NCBI GenBank assembly: GCA_039090855.1
Contig: CM077027.1
Coordinates: forward strand, 103,520,424-103,584,423
DNA from: Macrothele yani
Lineage: Eukaryota > Arthropoda > Arachnida > Araneae > Macrothelidae
Direction of reading: 5' to 3'
Length of the DNA stretch: 64,000 nucleotides
Shown piece after piece: positions 1-11,107 of the stretch. Numbering within the stretch: the stretch's first letter is position 1; every line of letters begins with the position of its first letter. The notes beneath the pieces are model-generated. The model made no database searches. It was given only the letters and a program-made list of their open reading frames with translations, and had not been told where the DNA came from. Both the position numbers and the translations under genes were made by a program.

Positions 1-1968
1 AGCAAAGTTGATTTTGCTAACTTGCTAAAAACTCTGGAAAGCTTTAAAACTGGCACTAATTTTGTTAAAAATGCTTACAAAATTCTCAAGTCCTTCAAGC
101 ACTCTGTCCTTAAATGTTTTTTCAAATTCTGGAATGAAACTGCTGACCATGTTGATAAGCATGTTTTTGCTTTGGTTCTGGACATTCTTAAACATATTCT
201 TAAAGATAAAATTTCTCTTAAAGAATTTTCCAGTAATTTTGTTACCATCAGGTTCCTAAATAAAGCCTACGATAATCTCAATGTAAGGAAGCTGTTCTAC
301 AATAATGCAATTTTTTTTCCCATCCACAGGCACCAGTCTATTGTAAGTTTTAAATATGTTAAGACCTTAGGGTCAATAGTTAAAAACTACAAACTTAACT
401 CTTCGAGCTACATTCCTGTAATTACTACTTGTTCTTGTGATGAACATAAAGAAACAGTTCACTATGATAAGAATTACAACCATATTATCACCGGAAACTT
501 GAGTTTTGTTGAAAATGAAAAGCTTAGGAATTTATTAGAGTATGGCTCTAATTTCAGACCTTCCTTCACAATTTCCAAAGAAAGGATTCTTGAGAGCTTC
601 ACTCAAGATGTAAATAAGTACATCGTAAAAACCAGTTTAACGTACAATCAGCCTATTGAGGCCTTCGCAGAATGGAAATATAATATAATCAATAGCTTCA
701 CCGGTGAGTTGGCAGGTCTGGACTTTTGTTTCGACAGAAATCTCTTTTTCTCTGGAGAAGCTAAAAGGTCACTCTCCAAACTACAAGACCAATTTATTTT
801 TACCACTACGGATAAAGCTAGCAATAATTTTGCAATTATCTGTAAGAAGTTCTATTTTGAATTGTTAACTATGGAACTCAATAATAGAGTAACATACGAG
901 CCCGTAAGTTATTCTACCAAGCAGTTAGAAAATCGGTTTAAGGCATTCTTCAAGAAACTTAAAATTCCGCAAACTAGAAGATATGGGCCTGAATTTCCAT
1001 TTCTTTTTGCAACGGTTAAGTTTCATAGGGATCCTGTGAAGTTCAGGTTCATAGCTAGTGGAGTAAGGAGTCATAAAAAGAAAATAGATCTTGCTTTTGA
1101 AGATGTCTTAAAGAAGGTTTTGAAACACATTAGAGACTGTTCTAACTTGATGTACAGAGATTTTTGGATAATTAATAATAATGCAGAAGTAATTTCTACT
1201 ATACTCAAAGTGTGTCCCCTAGATATTAATAGTTATGATTTTGAAAACCTATATACTAATCTGCCTCTATCAGATATAATCACTACCTTTAAAGAACTGT
1301 ATGCAGAATTTAAACTTAACCAATTTGTTGATGTAGGAACTTGGAACTCTTATCTCAATTGCTGCATAAAAAATAACCATATCTTATATAATAATACTCT
1401 CTATAAGCAAGTGAACGGTATTCCAATGGGAACATCAACGTCCACGAATATCGCTAATCTATTCCTGTTCTTTAAGGAATATAAATTCATTAAAAATCAC
1501 CCCACCTGCTCAGATAACTACCTTTACACTTTTAGATATATTGATGATCTGCTGTGTATCAATAATTCCGAAGTTATAGAGAGTGATTTTGATAATATCT
1601 ATCCTAGCTCTCTTAACTTATGTAAAACCAACCACAGTAATCAGGAACTTGAGTTCCTAGACTTAAGCATTAAGCTCAACAGAGGTAACCCATCTATTAG
1701 CCTCTTTGATAAAAGAGTTAATTTTCCTTTCAAAGTAATTAAATATCTACACTGGAATAATAACATTTCAACCAAAGTAATTGAGAATGTACTAATTTCT
1801 CAGGTCCTAAGAATTTCAAGAATTTGCAGCAACAATTTGGACTTCAATTACCACATTAATATACTATTAGAAAGTTTTCTAGAGAACGAAATTCCTTCTT
1901 CTTTCATCAAAAGAACTTTAAGAAAAATTATTCTGAATAATAGAGTAAGGTTGGCAGATCTGCTTTAA
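1..1968 (+). CDS. Naiad-type reverse transcriptase, copy 1 (5' part outside the window)
   Basis: The frame is open from base 1 to the TAA at 1966-1968. This is the C-terminal three quarters of the polyprotein, homologous to 4570-6537. It starts after the GIY-YIG domain and includes the CxC linker (TCSC near base 430), the motif A-like SYDFENLYTNLP, the motif B-like NGIPMGTSTST, the catalytic YIDD near 1537-1548 and the downstream LEFLDL. It would copy element RNA into DNA primed at an endonuclease nick in the nucleus. It differs from copy 2 by one visible substitution in the RT (Asp instead of Asn before CSNLMY). No frameshift is seen in this portion, so the enzyme part looks intact. Confidence 0.88.
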   Translation, partial: SKVDFANLLKTLESFKTGTNFVKNAYKILKSFKHSVLKCFFKFWNETADHVDKHVFALVLDILKHILKDKISLKEFSSNFVTIRFLNKAYDNLNVRKLFYNNAIFFPIHRHQSIVSFKYVKTLGSIVKNYKLNSSSYIPVITTCSCDEHKETVHYDKNYNHIITGNLSFVENEKLRNLLEYGSNFRPSFTISKERILESFTQDVNKYIVKTSLTYNQPIEAFAEWKYNIINSFTGELAGLDFCFDRNLFFSGEAKRSLSKLQDQFIFTTTDKASNNFAIICKKFYFELLTMELNNRVTYEPVSYSTKQLENRFKAFFKKLKIPQTRRYGPEFPFLFATVKFHRDPVKFRFIASGVRSHKKKIDLAFEDVLKKVLKHIRDCSNLMYRDFWIINNNAEVISTILKVCPLDINSYDFENLYTNLPLSDIITTFKELYAEFKLNQFVDVGTWNSYLNCCIKNNHILYNNTLYKQVNGIPMGTSTSTNIANLFLFFKEYKFIKNHPTCSDNYLYTFRYIDDLLCINNSEVIESDFDNIYPSSLNLCKTNHSNQELEFLDLSIKLNRGNPSISLFDKRVNFPFKVIKYLHWNNNISTKVIENVLISQVLRISRICSNNLDFNYHINILLESFLENEIPSSFIKRTLRKIILNNRVRLADLL

Positions 1969-3234
1969 TTTTCTACACAGTTAATAATATGATTCTGACC
2001 AATCAAAGCCGTAAGGAAGTTGGCTAGAGGATGCCTATTAACTACCTAAAGGAACCTTAGTGCTATGGATATGACGGTCCTATTAAAACAAAAAAAATTA
2101 AATAATATAAACAAAATCACAAAAAAGCTTAAAAATCTGTTTATAAAAGAAAATAAAAACAAATAAAAAAGAAAACCAGTTATTCATCACTAGGATAGCT
2201 ATACTAAAAATAGTAAAACCAACATTAAAATTAATAAGATTCTGATTAATCTATAGAAGCTCACTAAGGTGATTTAATACATGCAAAGATTATTAAATAA
2301 ACTGCTCGTGTATTTTATAATATTTCTCATGTATTCTGGAGAGTTAATTCTGCTCATTCTGATCATACAGATCCACAGTCTTAAGTTTATATATTTTTTT
2401 CTCTGGTTAAAATCTCCGCGCGTTGGTTTCTTGCTGTATGAGGAGGCCATCAGCCCCACCCTCACTGCCCCCCAGCGTCTAGGGAGTGGCGGAAGAGGTC
2501 AGCCATGTTCTCCTCTTGTGAGGAGAAAAGTTTTTGTAACTCAAGAGGTAAGCTCTCTTCCTTGTTTTTGGGTTCTAGGTTTTATAAGTTCAATGTTTGT
2601 ACTTCATGTACCTTTCTCTGTCGTTTTTTAGCTTTTCAGCTTTTAAGCATTGGTTTGTCTGTTAACATTTATGCGGGTTTTAACTCTTACTTTTCTTTGT
2701 AACTTTGAGCGTCTTTTGTGGTACCTAGGAACAGAAGATGGCTAAGCTTGTTCCTTTTCTATGCGCTGTCTATGCGCTGTTTTTTCAAAGTAGTTAAGTT
2801 CTTAATAACTAATTAATTATGCACTTAAAGCACTGCTGAAATACTTTGTACATATTGCAACTAACTGTTTAAGGTATATAACTTTCACAAAGTTTTCTTT
2901 AGTTAATTATTATCTTTAACTTATTCTCGTTTTCGTGCTGTCATAAGTTGTAGAGTAGGGGGTTTTAGACTCAAGTTTTCTTTCAAAAATCTGTTCGTTA
3001 TAAATTAACATTTCCTTTTTTAATTGCAATGTAAAATTTGTTTTTCAGGTTTAAATTCTCTCTCAAACGAACTTGGAATTTCGTTATAGCTGAAAATCAT
3101 TTCTATTTATTATGTCACTCTCACAGCTTGAGTTCTCTTTAATCTTCTTCTCTCTGTTTAATAGTAACAGATGAAGAGCATGGGTCGGGCCATGAAGGTT
3201 AATGGATGCAAGCGAAATTGTTAACTAGTGCTAG

Positions 3235-3261
3235 GTCATGCTACTCTACGGAGGACATGAC
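3235..3261 (+). other. GTCATG/CATGAC hairpin in the Naiad pseudo-LTR
   Basis: GTCATG at 3235-3240 and CATGAC at 3256-3261 form a perfect 6-bp stem, with an inner CTC-TACG-GAG stem-loop between them. A neighbouring CATGG/CCATG hairpin lies at 3179-3194. Both recur in units 2 and 3. The role is unknown. The sequence CAGATGA at about 3169 resembles a hammerhead core but lacks the required companion GAAA in a sensible position. Confidence 0.45.
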
Positions 3262-3353
3262 TTATATATATATTTTTTAAACTATTTTAGGTGGGAATGT
3301 TACTTGCATCTATGGCCTTGCAGAAACCCATTTCCAACTAGGTCTTTGTGGAA

Positions 3354-3412
3354 GTGAGAAAATGCAGAGTTTTTGCTGGTCCTTGATAAAGCCAAGGCTC
3401 AGTATTCTCGAC
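3354..3412 (+). other. Candidate structured RNA: long hairpin flanked by GUGA and CGAC
   Basis: Bases 3358-3369 pair with 3398-3409 in 10 of 12 positions (one wobble), and an inner hairpin CCTTG (3381-3385) / CAAGG (3393-3397) sits on top. The stem is flanked by GTGA at 3354-3357 and CGAC at 3409-3412, which resembles the non-Watson-Crick UGA/GA core of a eukaryotic SECIS element. The expected unpaired AA at the correct distance is not evident, so a SECIS call is weak. The same two-tier shape survives in a diverged relic at 61785-61900, which argues for a conserved RNA structure of some kind. It repeats in the other units, for example around 7922-7980 and 12490-12550. Confidence 0.4.
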
Positions 3413-3912
3413 ACCTTCTACATTCAGTTGTTTTATTTTCTTTTTTTCTTTTCTCCTTTTACTCACGCAGGTAGATACATAACCTTTTCTATGTTGTACT
3501 AGGTGTGAGTCAAAATTATATATGTATTTTTTTGCTTAGGTATCTTTATAGTATGTGAATTCTGAATTTTCAAAACTGCTGCGTTGCGCGTTTTGATTTT
3601 CAGGTTATTTTGCACCCTTCGTTTTAAATTCTAAAATTTTTTCCTTAGTCTTCAGTTTTGCTCTTAAGTAACTAATTTCAATTTATTATTTAGCAGCTCA
3701 TGCGCAAATTCTAGTTGAAATGTTTTATTATTTTTATTATTATTATTTTTTTATTACTATTTTTTTACTTGAGGTTTTTTTCATTTTCTAATTTTTCTTT
3801 TTAGTATGTTTTGGATGCAGCTTTTTGGAGTGTAGTTTATACTCGAGTTTGGTCTTTTCTTGGACTGCTTATTTCTAAAAAGTTTTTCCTAGTTGGTTTG
3901 CTCAGAATTTGT

Positions 3913-6537
3913 ATGTTTTGGCCCAAGTGGAGTTCTAAGGACGATGAAAGGATTGGAGGTCAGCTCAGATATTTTAAGTCCTCCCGCTCGGTTAGGCTAG
4001 CACCCTTTCCCATAGTGTATGAACTCGCTGGCAAAGGTAATCTAAAGTTATGAAATGACAAACGTTGTTTGACATGTAAATCTGCAGATCCTAACCTGTA
4101 TTCTTCTGTTGAGGATAATTGCTCCAACAAGTTTTGCAAAGCCTACAATACCATCTATAAGCTCACCTGTACTGTCTGCAACCTTAGCTATATTGGCCAA
4201 AGTAAAAATCCTCTTCATCTTAGGATTAATGGTCACAGGTCTCTAGTAAACAAGTTCTCTAATTCAGGAGTGAACCCCTCCACAAACGCCAACCAGTACT
4301 CTACCTTTGAATTAGAGCATTTCCATACTCATGGTTTTGACAAAGTGAAAATAGAGGTACTACATATTATCCCTGACCTCTATGCTCGGCTAGAAACTGA
4401 ATCCCTTGAAATTTTGCAGCATCAGTCTCTTTATCCCTATGGCCTTAATTCCACTCTATCTGACAATAAGCATAATCAGCATAAATTTTCAATTCGTGAA
4501 CTCTTCTTTCTTGTTAATAATAAGAGCTGCTCTAGAGGTAATAGAGGACAGAGGTTATTTCGCACATCAAGCAAAGTTGATTTTGCTAACTTGCTAAAAA
4601 CTCTGGAAAGCTTTAAAACTGGCACTAATTTTGTTAAAAATGCTTACAAAATTCTCAAGTCCTTCAAGCACTCTGTCCTTAAATGTTTTTTCAAATTCTG
4701 GAATGAAACTGCTGACCATGTTGATAAGCATGTTTTTGCTTTGGTTCTGGACATTCTTAAACATATTCTTAAAGATAAAATTTCTCTTAAAGAATTTTCC
4801 AGTAATTTTGTTACCATCAGGTTCCTAAATAAAGCCTACGATAATCTCAATGTAAGGAAGCTGTTCTACAATAATGCAATTTTTTTTCCCATCCACAGGC
4901 ACCAGTCTATTGTAAGTTTTAAATATGTTAAGACCTTAGGGTCAATAGTTAAAAACTACAAACTTAACTCTTCGAGCTACATTCCTGTAATTACTACTTG
5001 TTCTTGTGATGAACATAAAGAAACAGTTCACTATGATAAGAATTACAACCATATTATCACCGGAAACTTGAGTTTTGTTGAAAATGAAAAGCTTAGGAAT
5101 TTATTAGAGTATGGCTCTAATTTCAGACCTTCCTTCACAATTTCCAAAGAAAGGATTCTTGAGAGCTTCACTCAAGATGTAAATAAGTACATCGTAAAAA
5201 CCAGTTTAACGTACAATCAGCCTATTGAGGCCTTCGCAGAATGGAAATATAATATAATCAATAGCTTCACCGGTGAGTTGGCAGGTCTGGACTTTTGTTT
5301 CGACAGAAATCTCTTTTTCTCTGGAGAAGCTAAAAGGTCACTCTCCAAACTACAAGACCAATTTATTTTTACCACTACGGATAAAGCTAGCAATAATTTT
5401 GCAATTATCTGTAAGAAGTTCTATTTTGAATTGTTAACTATGGAACTCAATAATAGAGTAACATACGAGCCCGTAAGTTATTCTACCAAGCAGTTAGAAA
5501 ATCGGTTTAAGGCATTCTTCAAGAAACTTAAAATTCCGCAAACTAGAAGATATGGGCCTGAATTTCCATTTCTTTTTGCAACGGTTAAGTTTCATAGGGA
5601 TCCTGTGAAGTTCAGGTTCATAGCTAGTGGAGTAAGGAGTCATAAAAAGAAAATAGATCTTGCTTTTGAAGATGTCTTAAAGAAGGTTTTGAAACACATT
5701 AGAAACTGTTCTAACTTGATGTACAGAGATTTTTGGATAATTAATAATAATGCAGAAGTAATTTCTACTATACTCAAAGTGTGTCCCCTAGATATTAATA
5801 GTTATGATTTTGAAAACCTATATACTAATCTGCCTCTATCAGATATAATCACTACCTTTAAAGAACTGTATGCAGAATTTAAACTTAACCAATTTGTTGA
5901 TGTAGGAACTTGGAACTCTTATCTCAATTGCTGCATAAAAAATAACCATATCTTATATAATAATACTCTCTATAAGCAAGTGAACGGTATTCCAATGGGA
6001 ACATCAACGTCCACGAATATCGCTAATCTATTCCTGTTCTTTAAGGAATATAAATTCATTAAAAATCACCCCACCTGCTCAGATAACTACCTTTACACTT
6101 TTAGATATATTGATGATCTGCTGTGTATCAATAATTCCGAAGTTATAGAGAGTGATTTTGATAATATCTATCCTAGCTCTCTTAACTTATGTAAAACCAA
6201 CCACAGTAATCAGGAACTTGAGTTCCTAGACTTAAGCATTAAGCTCAACAGAGGTAACCCATCTATTAGCCTCTTTGATAAAAGAGTTAATTTTCCTTTC
6301 AAAGTAATTAAATATCTACACTGGAATAATAACATTTCAACCAAAGTAATTGAGAATGTACTAATTTCTCAGGTCCTAAGAATTTCAAGAATTTGCAGCA
6401 ACAATTTGGACTTCAATTACCACATTAATATACTATTAGAAAGTTTTCTAGAGAACGAAATTCCTTCTTCTTTCATCAAAAGAACTTTAAGAAAAATTAT
6501 TCTGAATAATAGAGTAAGGTTGGCAGATCTGCTTTAA
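3913..6537 (+). CDS. Naiad-type Penelope-like polyprotein, intact copy (GIY-YIG endonuclease + RT, with in-frame UGA)
   Basis: Polyprotein of about 874 residues if the UGA at 4051-4053 is decoded. Residue numbers here count from 4069. It holds an N-terminal GIY-YIG endonuclease (TIY at 28-30, YIG at 41-43, Arg52, probable catalytic Glu111, PYGLN at 123-127) with Cys34 and Cys37 between the two motifs and His84/86/88, matching the CCHH pattern of Penelope-like endonucleases. Next come a linker with a CxC motif (311-313) and a telomerase-related RT with catalytic Asp580, NGIPMG near 640 and YIDD at 680-683. N-terminal endonuclease plus CxC defines Naiad/Chlamys elements. The next in-frame Met after the UGA is deep inside the protein, so the start must lie upstream. 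ATG 3913 is the first, and an in-frame TAG at 3802 closes the frame above it. The protein would nick DNA and prime reverse transcription. Confidence 0.85.
4051..4053 (+). other. In-frame UGA, candidate selenocysteine codon
   Basis: TGA separates an open stretch from ATG 3913 from the GIY-YIG domain in the same frame. Downstream residues read N-D-K-R-C-L-T-C, so the UGA gives U-x4-C-x2-C. A C-x4-C-x2-C pattern just before a GIY-YIG domain is familiar in such retroelement proteins, which makes this a Cys-to-Sec exchange rather than a random stop. Copy 3 has the identical codon at 8620-8622. The copies are almost identical, so this is not independent evidence. Selenoprotein Naiads are published for spiders and clams. 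Confidence 0.6.
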
Positions 6538-8481
6538 TTTTCTACACAGTTAATAATATGATTCTGACCAATCAAAGCCGTAAGGAAGTTGGCTAGAGGA
6601 TGCCTATTAACTACCTAAAGGAACCTTAGTGCTATGGATATGACGGTCCTATTAAAACAAAAAAAATTAAATAATATAAACAAAATCACAAAAAAAGCTT
6701 AAAAATCTGTTTATAAAAGAAAATAAAAACAAATAAAAAAGAAAACCAGTTATTCATCACTAGGATAGCTATACTAAAAATAGTAAAACCAACATTAAAA
6801 TTAATAAGATTCTGATTAATCTATAGAAGCTCACTAAGATGATTTAATACATGCAAAGATTATTAAATAAACTGCTCGTGTATTTTATAATATTTCTCAT
6901 GTATTCTGGAGAGTTAATTCTGCTCATTCTGATCATACAGATCCACAGTCTTAAGTTTATATATTTTTTTCTCTGGTTAAAATCTCCGCGCGTTGGTTTC
7001 TTGCTGTATGAGGAGGCCATCAGCCCCACCCTCACTGCCCCCAGCGTCTAGGGAGTGGCGGAAGAGGTCAGCCATGTTCTCCTCTTGTGAGGAGAAAAGT
7101 TTTTGTAACTCAAGAGGTAAGCTCTCTTCCTTGTTTTTGGGTTCTAGGTTTTATAAGTTCAATGTTTGTACTTCATGTACCTTTCTCTGTCGTTTTTTAG
7201 CTTTTCAGCTTTTAAGCATTGGTTTGTCTGTTAACATTTATGCGGGTTTTAACTCTTACTTTTCTTTGTAACTTTGAGCGTCTTTTGTGGTACCTAGGAA
7301 CAGAAGATGGCTAAGCTTGTTCCTTTTCTATGCGCTGTCTATGCGCTGTTTTTTCAAAGTAGTTAAGTTCTTAATAACTAATTAATTATGCACTTAAAGC
7401 ACTGCTGAAATACTTTGTACATATTGCAACTAACTGTTTAAGGTATATAACTTTCACAAAGTTTTCTTTAGTTAATTATTATCTTTAACTTATTCTCGTT
7501 TTCGTGCTGTCATAAGTTGTAGAGTAGGGGGTTTTAGACTCAAGTTTTCTTTCAAAAATCTGTTCGTTATAAATTAACATTTCCTTTTTTAATTGCAATG
7601 TAAAATTTGTTTTTCAGGTTTAAATTCTCTCTCAAACGAACTTGGAATTTCGTTATAGCTGAAAATCATTTCTATTTATTATGTCACTCTCACAGCTTGA
7701 GTTCTCTTTAATCTTCTTCTCTCTGTTTAATAGTAACAGATGAAGAGCATGGGTCGGGCCATGAAGGTTAATGGATGCAAGCGAAATTGTTAACTAGTGC
7801 TAGGTCATGCTACTCTACGGAGGACATGACTTATATATATATTTTTTAAACTATTTTAGGTGGGAATGTTACTTGCATCTATGGCCTTGCAGAAACCCAT
7901 TTCCAACTAGGTCTTTGTGGAAGTGAGAAAATGCAGAGTTTTTGCTGGTCCTTGATAAAGCCAAGGCTCAGTATTCTCGACACCTTCTACATTCAGTTGT
8001 TTTATTTTCTTTTTTTCTTTTCTCCTTTTACTCACGCAGGTAGATACATAACCTTTTCTATGTTGTACTAGGTGTGAGTCAAAATTATATATGTATTTTT
8101 TTGCTTAGGTATCTTTATAGTATGTGAATTCTGAATTTTCAAAACTGCTGCGTTGCGCGTTTTGATTTTCAGGTTATTTTGCACCCTTCGTTTTAAATTC
8201 TAAAATTTTTTCCTTAGTCTTCAGTTTTGCTCTTAAGTAACTAATTTCAATTTATTATTTAGCAGCTCATGCGCAAATTCTAGTTGAAATGTTTTATTAT
8301 TTTTTATTATTATTATTTTTTTATTACTATTTTTTTACTTGAGGTTTTTTTCATTTTCTAATTTTTCTTTTTAGTATGTTTTGGATGCAGCTTTTTGGAG
8401 TGTAGTTTATACTCGAGTTTGGTCTTTTCTTGGACTGCTTATTTCTAAAAGTTTTTCCTAGTTGGTTTGCTCAGAATTTGT
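6538..8481 (+). repeat. Non-coding spacer / pseudo-LTR of Naiad unit 2
   Basis: Same as the spacer of unit 1, with small indels. A C-run near 7040 is one base shorter, an A-run near 6691 is one base longer, a T-run near 8300 is one base longer and an A-run near 8448 is one base shorter. The last two fall upstream of the ATG at 8482 and leave the downstream frame untouched. This supports 8482/3913 as the real start and the region above it as untranslated leader. Confidence 0.75.
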
Positions 8482-11107
8482 ATGTTTTGGCCCAAGTGGA
8501 GTTCTAAGGACGATGAAAGGATTGGAGGTCAGCTCAGATATTTTAAGTCCTCCCGCTCGGTTAGGCTAGCACCCTTTCCCATAGTGTATGAACTCGCTGG
8601 CAAAGGTAATCTAAAGTTATGAAATGACAAACGTTGTTTGACATGTAAATCTGCAGATCCTAACCTGTATTCTTCTGTTGAGGATAATTGCTCCAACAAG
8701 TTTTGCAAAGCCTACAATACCATCTATAAGCTCACCTGTACTGTCTGCAACCTTAGCTATATTGGCCAAAGTAAAAATCCTCTTCATCTTAGGATTAATG
8801 GTCACAGGTCTCTAGTAAACAAGTTCTCTAATTCAGGAGTGAACCCCTCCACAAACGCCAACCAGTACTCTACCTTTGAATTAGAGCATTTCCATACTCA
8901 TGGTTTTGACAAAGTGAAAATAGAGGTACTACATATTATCCCTGACCTCTATGCTCGGCTAGAAACTGAATCCCTTGAAATTTTGCAGCATCAGTCTCTT
9001 TATCCCTATGGCCTTAATTCCACTCTATCTGACAATAAGCATAATCAGCATAAATTTTCAATTCGTGAACTCTTCTTTCTTGTTAATAATAAGAGCTGCT
9101 CTAGAGGTAATAGAGGACAGAGGTTATTTCGCACATCAAGCAAAGTTGATTTTGCTAACTTGCTAAAAACTCTGGAAAGCTTTAAAACTGGCACTAATTT
9201 TGTTAAAAATGCTTACAAAATTCTCAAGTCCTTCAAGCACTCTGTCCTTAAATGTTTTTTCAAATTCTGGAATGAAACTGCTGACCATGTTGATAAGCAT
9301 GTTTTTGCTTTGGTTCTGGACATTCTTAAACATATTCTTAAAGATAAAATTTCTCTTAAAGAATTTTCCAGTAATTTTGTTACCATCAGGTTCCTAAATA
9401 AAGCCTACGATAATCTCAATGTAAGGAAGCTGTTCTACAATAATGCAATTTTTTTTTCCCATCCACAGGCACCAGTCTATTGTAAGTTTTAAATATGTTA
9501 AGACCTTAGGGTCAATAGTTAAAAACTACAAACTTAACTCTTCGAGCTACATTCCTGTAATTACTACTTGTTCTTGTGATGAACATAAAGAAACAGTTCA
9601 CTATGATAAGAATTACAACCATATTATCACCGGAAACTTGAGTTTTGTTGAAAATGAAAAGCTTAGGAATTTATTAGAGTATGGCTCTAATTTCAGACCT
9701 TCCTTCACAATTTCCAAAGAAAGGATTCTTGAGAGCTTCACTCAAGATGTAAATAAGTACATCGTAAAAACCAGTTTAACGTACAATCAGCCTATTGAGG
9801 CCTTCGCAGAATGGAAATATAATATAATCAATAGCTTCACCGGTGAGTTGGCAGGTCTGGACTTTTGTTTCGACAGAAATCTCTTTTTCTCTGGAGAAGC
9901 TAAAAGGTCACTCTCCAAACTACAAGACCAATTTATTTTTACCACTACGGATAAAGCTAGCAATAATTTTGCAATTATCTGTAAGAAGTTCTATTTTGAA
10001 TTGTTAACTATGGAACTCAATAATAGAGTAACATACGAGCCCGTAAGTTATTCTACCAAGCAGTTAGAAAATCGGTTTAAGGCATTCTTCAAGAAACTTA
10101 AAATTCCGCAAACTAGAAGATATGGGCCTGAATTTCCATTTCTTTTTGCAACGGTTAAGTTTCATAGGGATCCTGTGAAGTTCAGGTTCATAGCTAGTGG
10201 AGTAAGGAGTCATAAAAAGAAAATAGATCTTGCTTTTGAAGATGTCTTAAAGAAGGTTTTGAAACACATTGGATACTGTTCTAACTTGATGTACAGAGAT
10301 TTTTGGATAATTAATTATAATGCAGAAGTAATTTCTACTATACTCAAAGTGTGTCCCCTAGATATTAATAGTTATGATTTTGAAAACCTATATACTAATC
10401 TGCCTCTATCAGATATAATCACTACCTTTAAAGAACTGTATGCAGAATTTAAACTTAACCAATTTGTTGATGTAGGAACTTGGAACTCTTATCTCAATTG
10501 CTGCATAAAAAATAACCATATCTTATATAATAATACTCTCTATAAGCAAGTGAACGGTATTCCAATGGGAACATCAACGTCCACGAATATCGCTAATCTA
10601 TTCCTGTTCTTTAAGGAATATAAATTCATTAAAAATCACCCCACCTGCTCAGATAACTACCTTTACACTTTTAGATATATTGATGATCTGCTGTGTATCA
10701 ATAATTCCGAAGTTATAGAGAGTGATTTTGATAATATCTATCCTAGCTCTCTTAACTTATGTAAAACCAACCACAGTAATCAGGAACTTGAGTTCCTAGA
10801 CTTAAGCATTAAGCTCAACAGAGGTAACCCATCTATTAGCCTCTTTGATAAAAGAGTTAATTTTCCTTTCAAAGTAATTAAATATCTACACTGGAATAAT
10901 AACATTTCAACCAAAGTAATTGAGAATGTACTAATTTCTCAGGTCCTAAGAATTTCAAGAATTTGCAGCAACAATTTGGACTTCAATTACCACATTAATA
11001 TACTATTAGAAAGTTTTCTAGAGAACGAAATTCCTTCTTCTTTCATCAAAAGAACTTTAAGAAAAATTATTCTGAATAATAGAGTAAGGTTGGCAGATCT
11101 GCTTTAA
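8482..11107 (+). pseudogene. Naiad-type polyprotein, copy 3, frameshifted in a T-run
   Basis: Starts at ATG 8482, passes the UGA at 8620-8622 and carries an intact GIY-YIG domain. At 9449-9457 there are nine Ts where copies 1 and 2 have eight, which shifts the frame, and the upstream part stops at 9492. The RT half is open in the other frame from about 9443 to the TAA at 11105-11107 and includes CxC and YIDD. Copy-specific changes cluster before CSNLMY and at the following WIINYN (about 10271-10318), while the rest is nearly identical to copy 2. As read, it would make only the endonuclease part. A one-base error in a homopolymer is an equally simple explanation. Confidence 0.8.

Larger units (their letters stand above)
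1969..3912 (+). repeat. Non-coding spacer / pseudo-LTR of Naiad unit 1
   Basis: The stretch of about 1.94 kb between the RT stop and the next coding start is AT-rich with A-runs near 2088-2165 and T-rich tracts near 3420-3460 and 3720-3800. Short open frames here (for example near 2281-2631) change length between the three copies through indels in C- and A-runs, so they are not convincing genes. The array end at 12694 corresponds to position 3564 here. The terminal 3' boundary of the element therefore lies inside this spacer, and the remaining 350 bp up to the ATG belong to the 5' leader. Several hairpins are listed separately. Confidence 0.75.

Noticed and set aside
2281..2702. Small open frames in the Naiad spacer (also at 6851 and 11420)
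   Set aside because: Their length changes with homopolymer indels between nearly identical copies, and they carry no domain. Hydrophobic low-complexity translation of AT-rich DNA.
3165..3235. CAGATGA...GCGAAAT as a hammerhead ribozyme in the Naiad pseudo-LTR
   Set aside because: The core has a mismatch, GAAA is too far away and stem I is not formed. Naiads are reported to lack canonical hammerheads.
3811..3912. Open stretch upstream of ATG 3913 as part of the Naiad protein
   Set aside because: It lacks an ATG, and copy 3 has a one-base deletion here that breaks it while leaving the frame after the ATG intact. Treated as leader.
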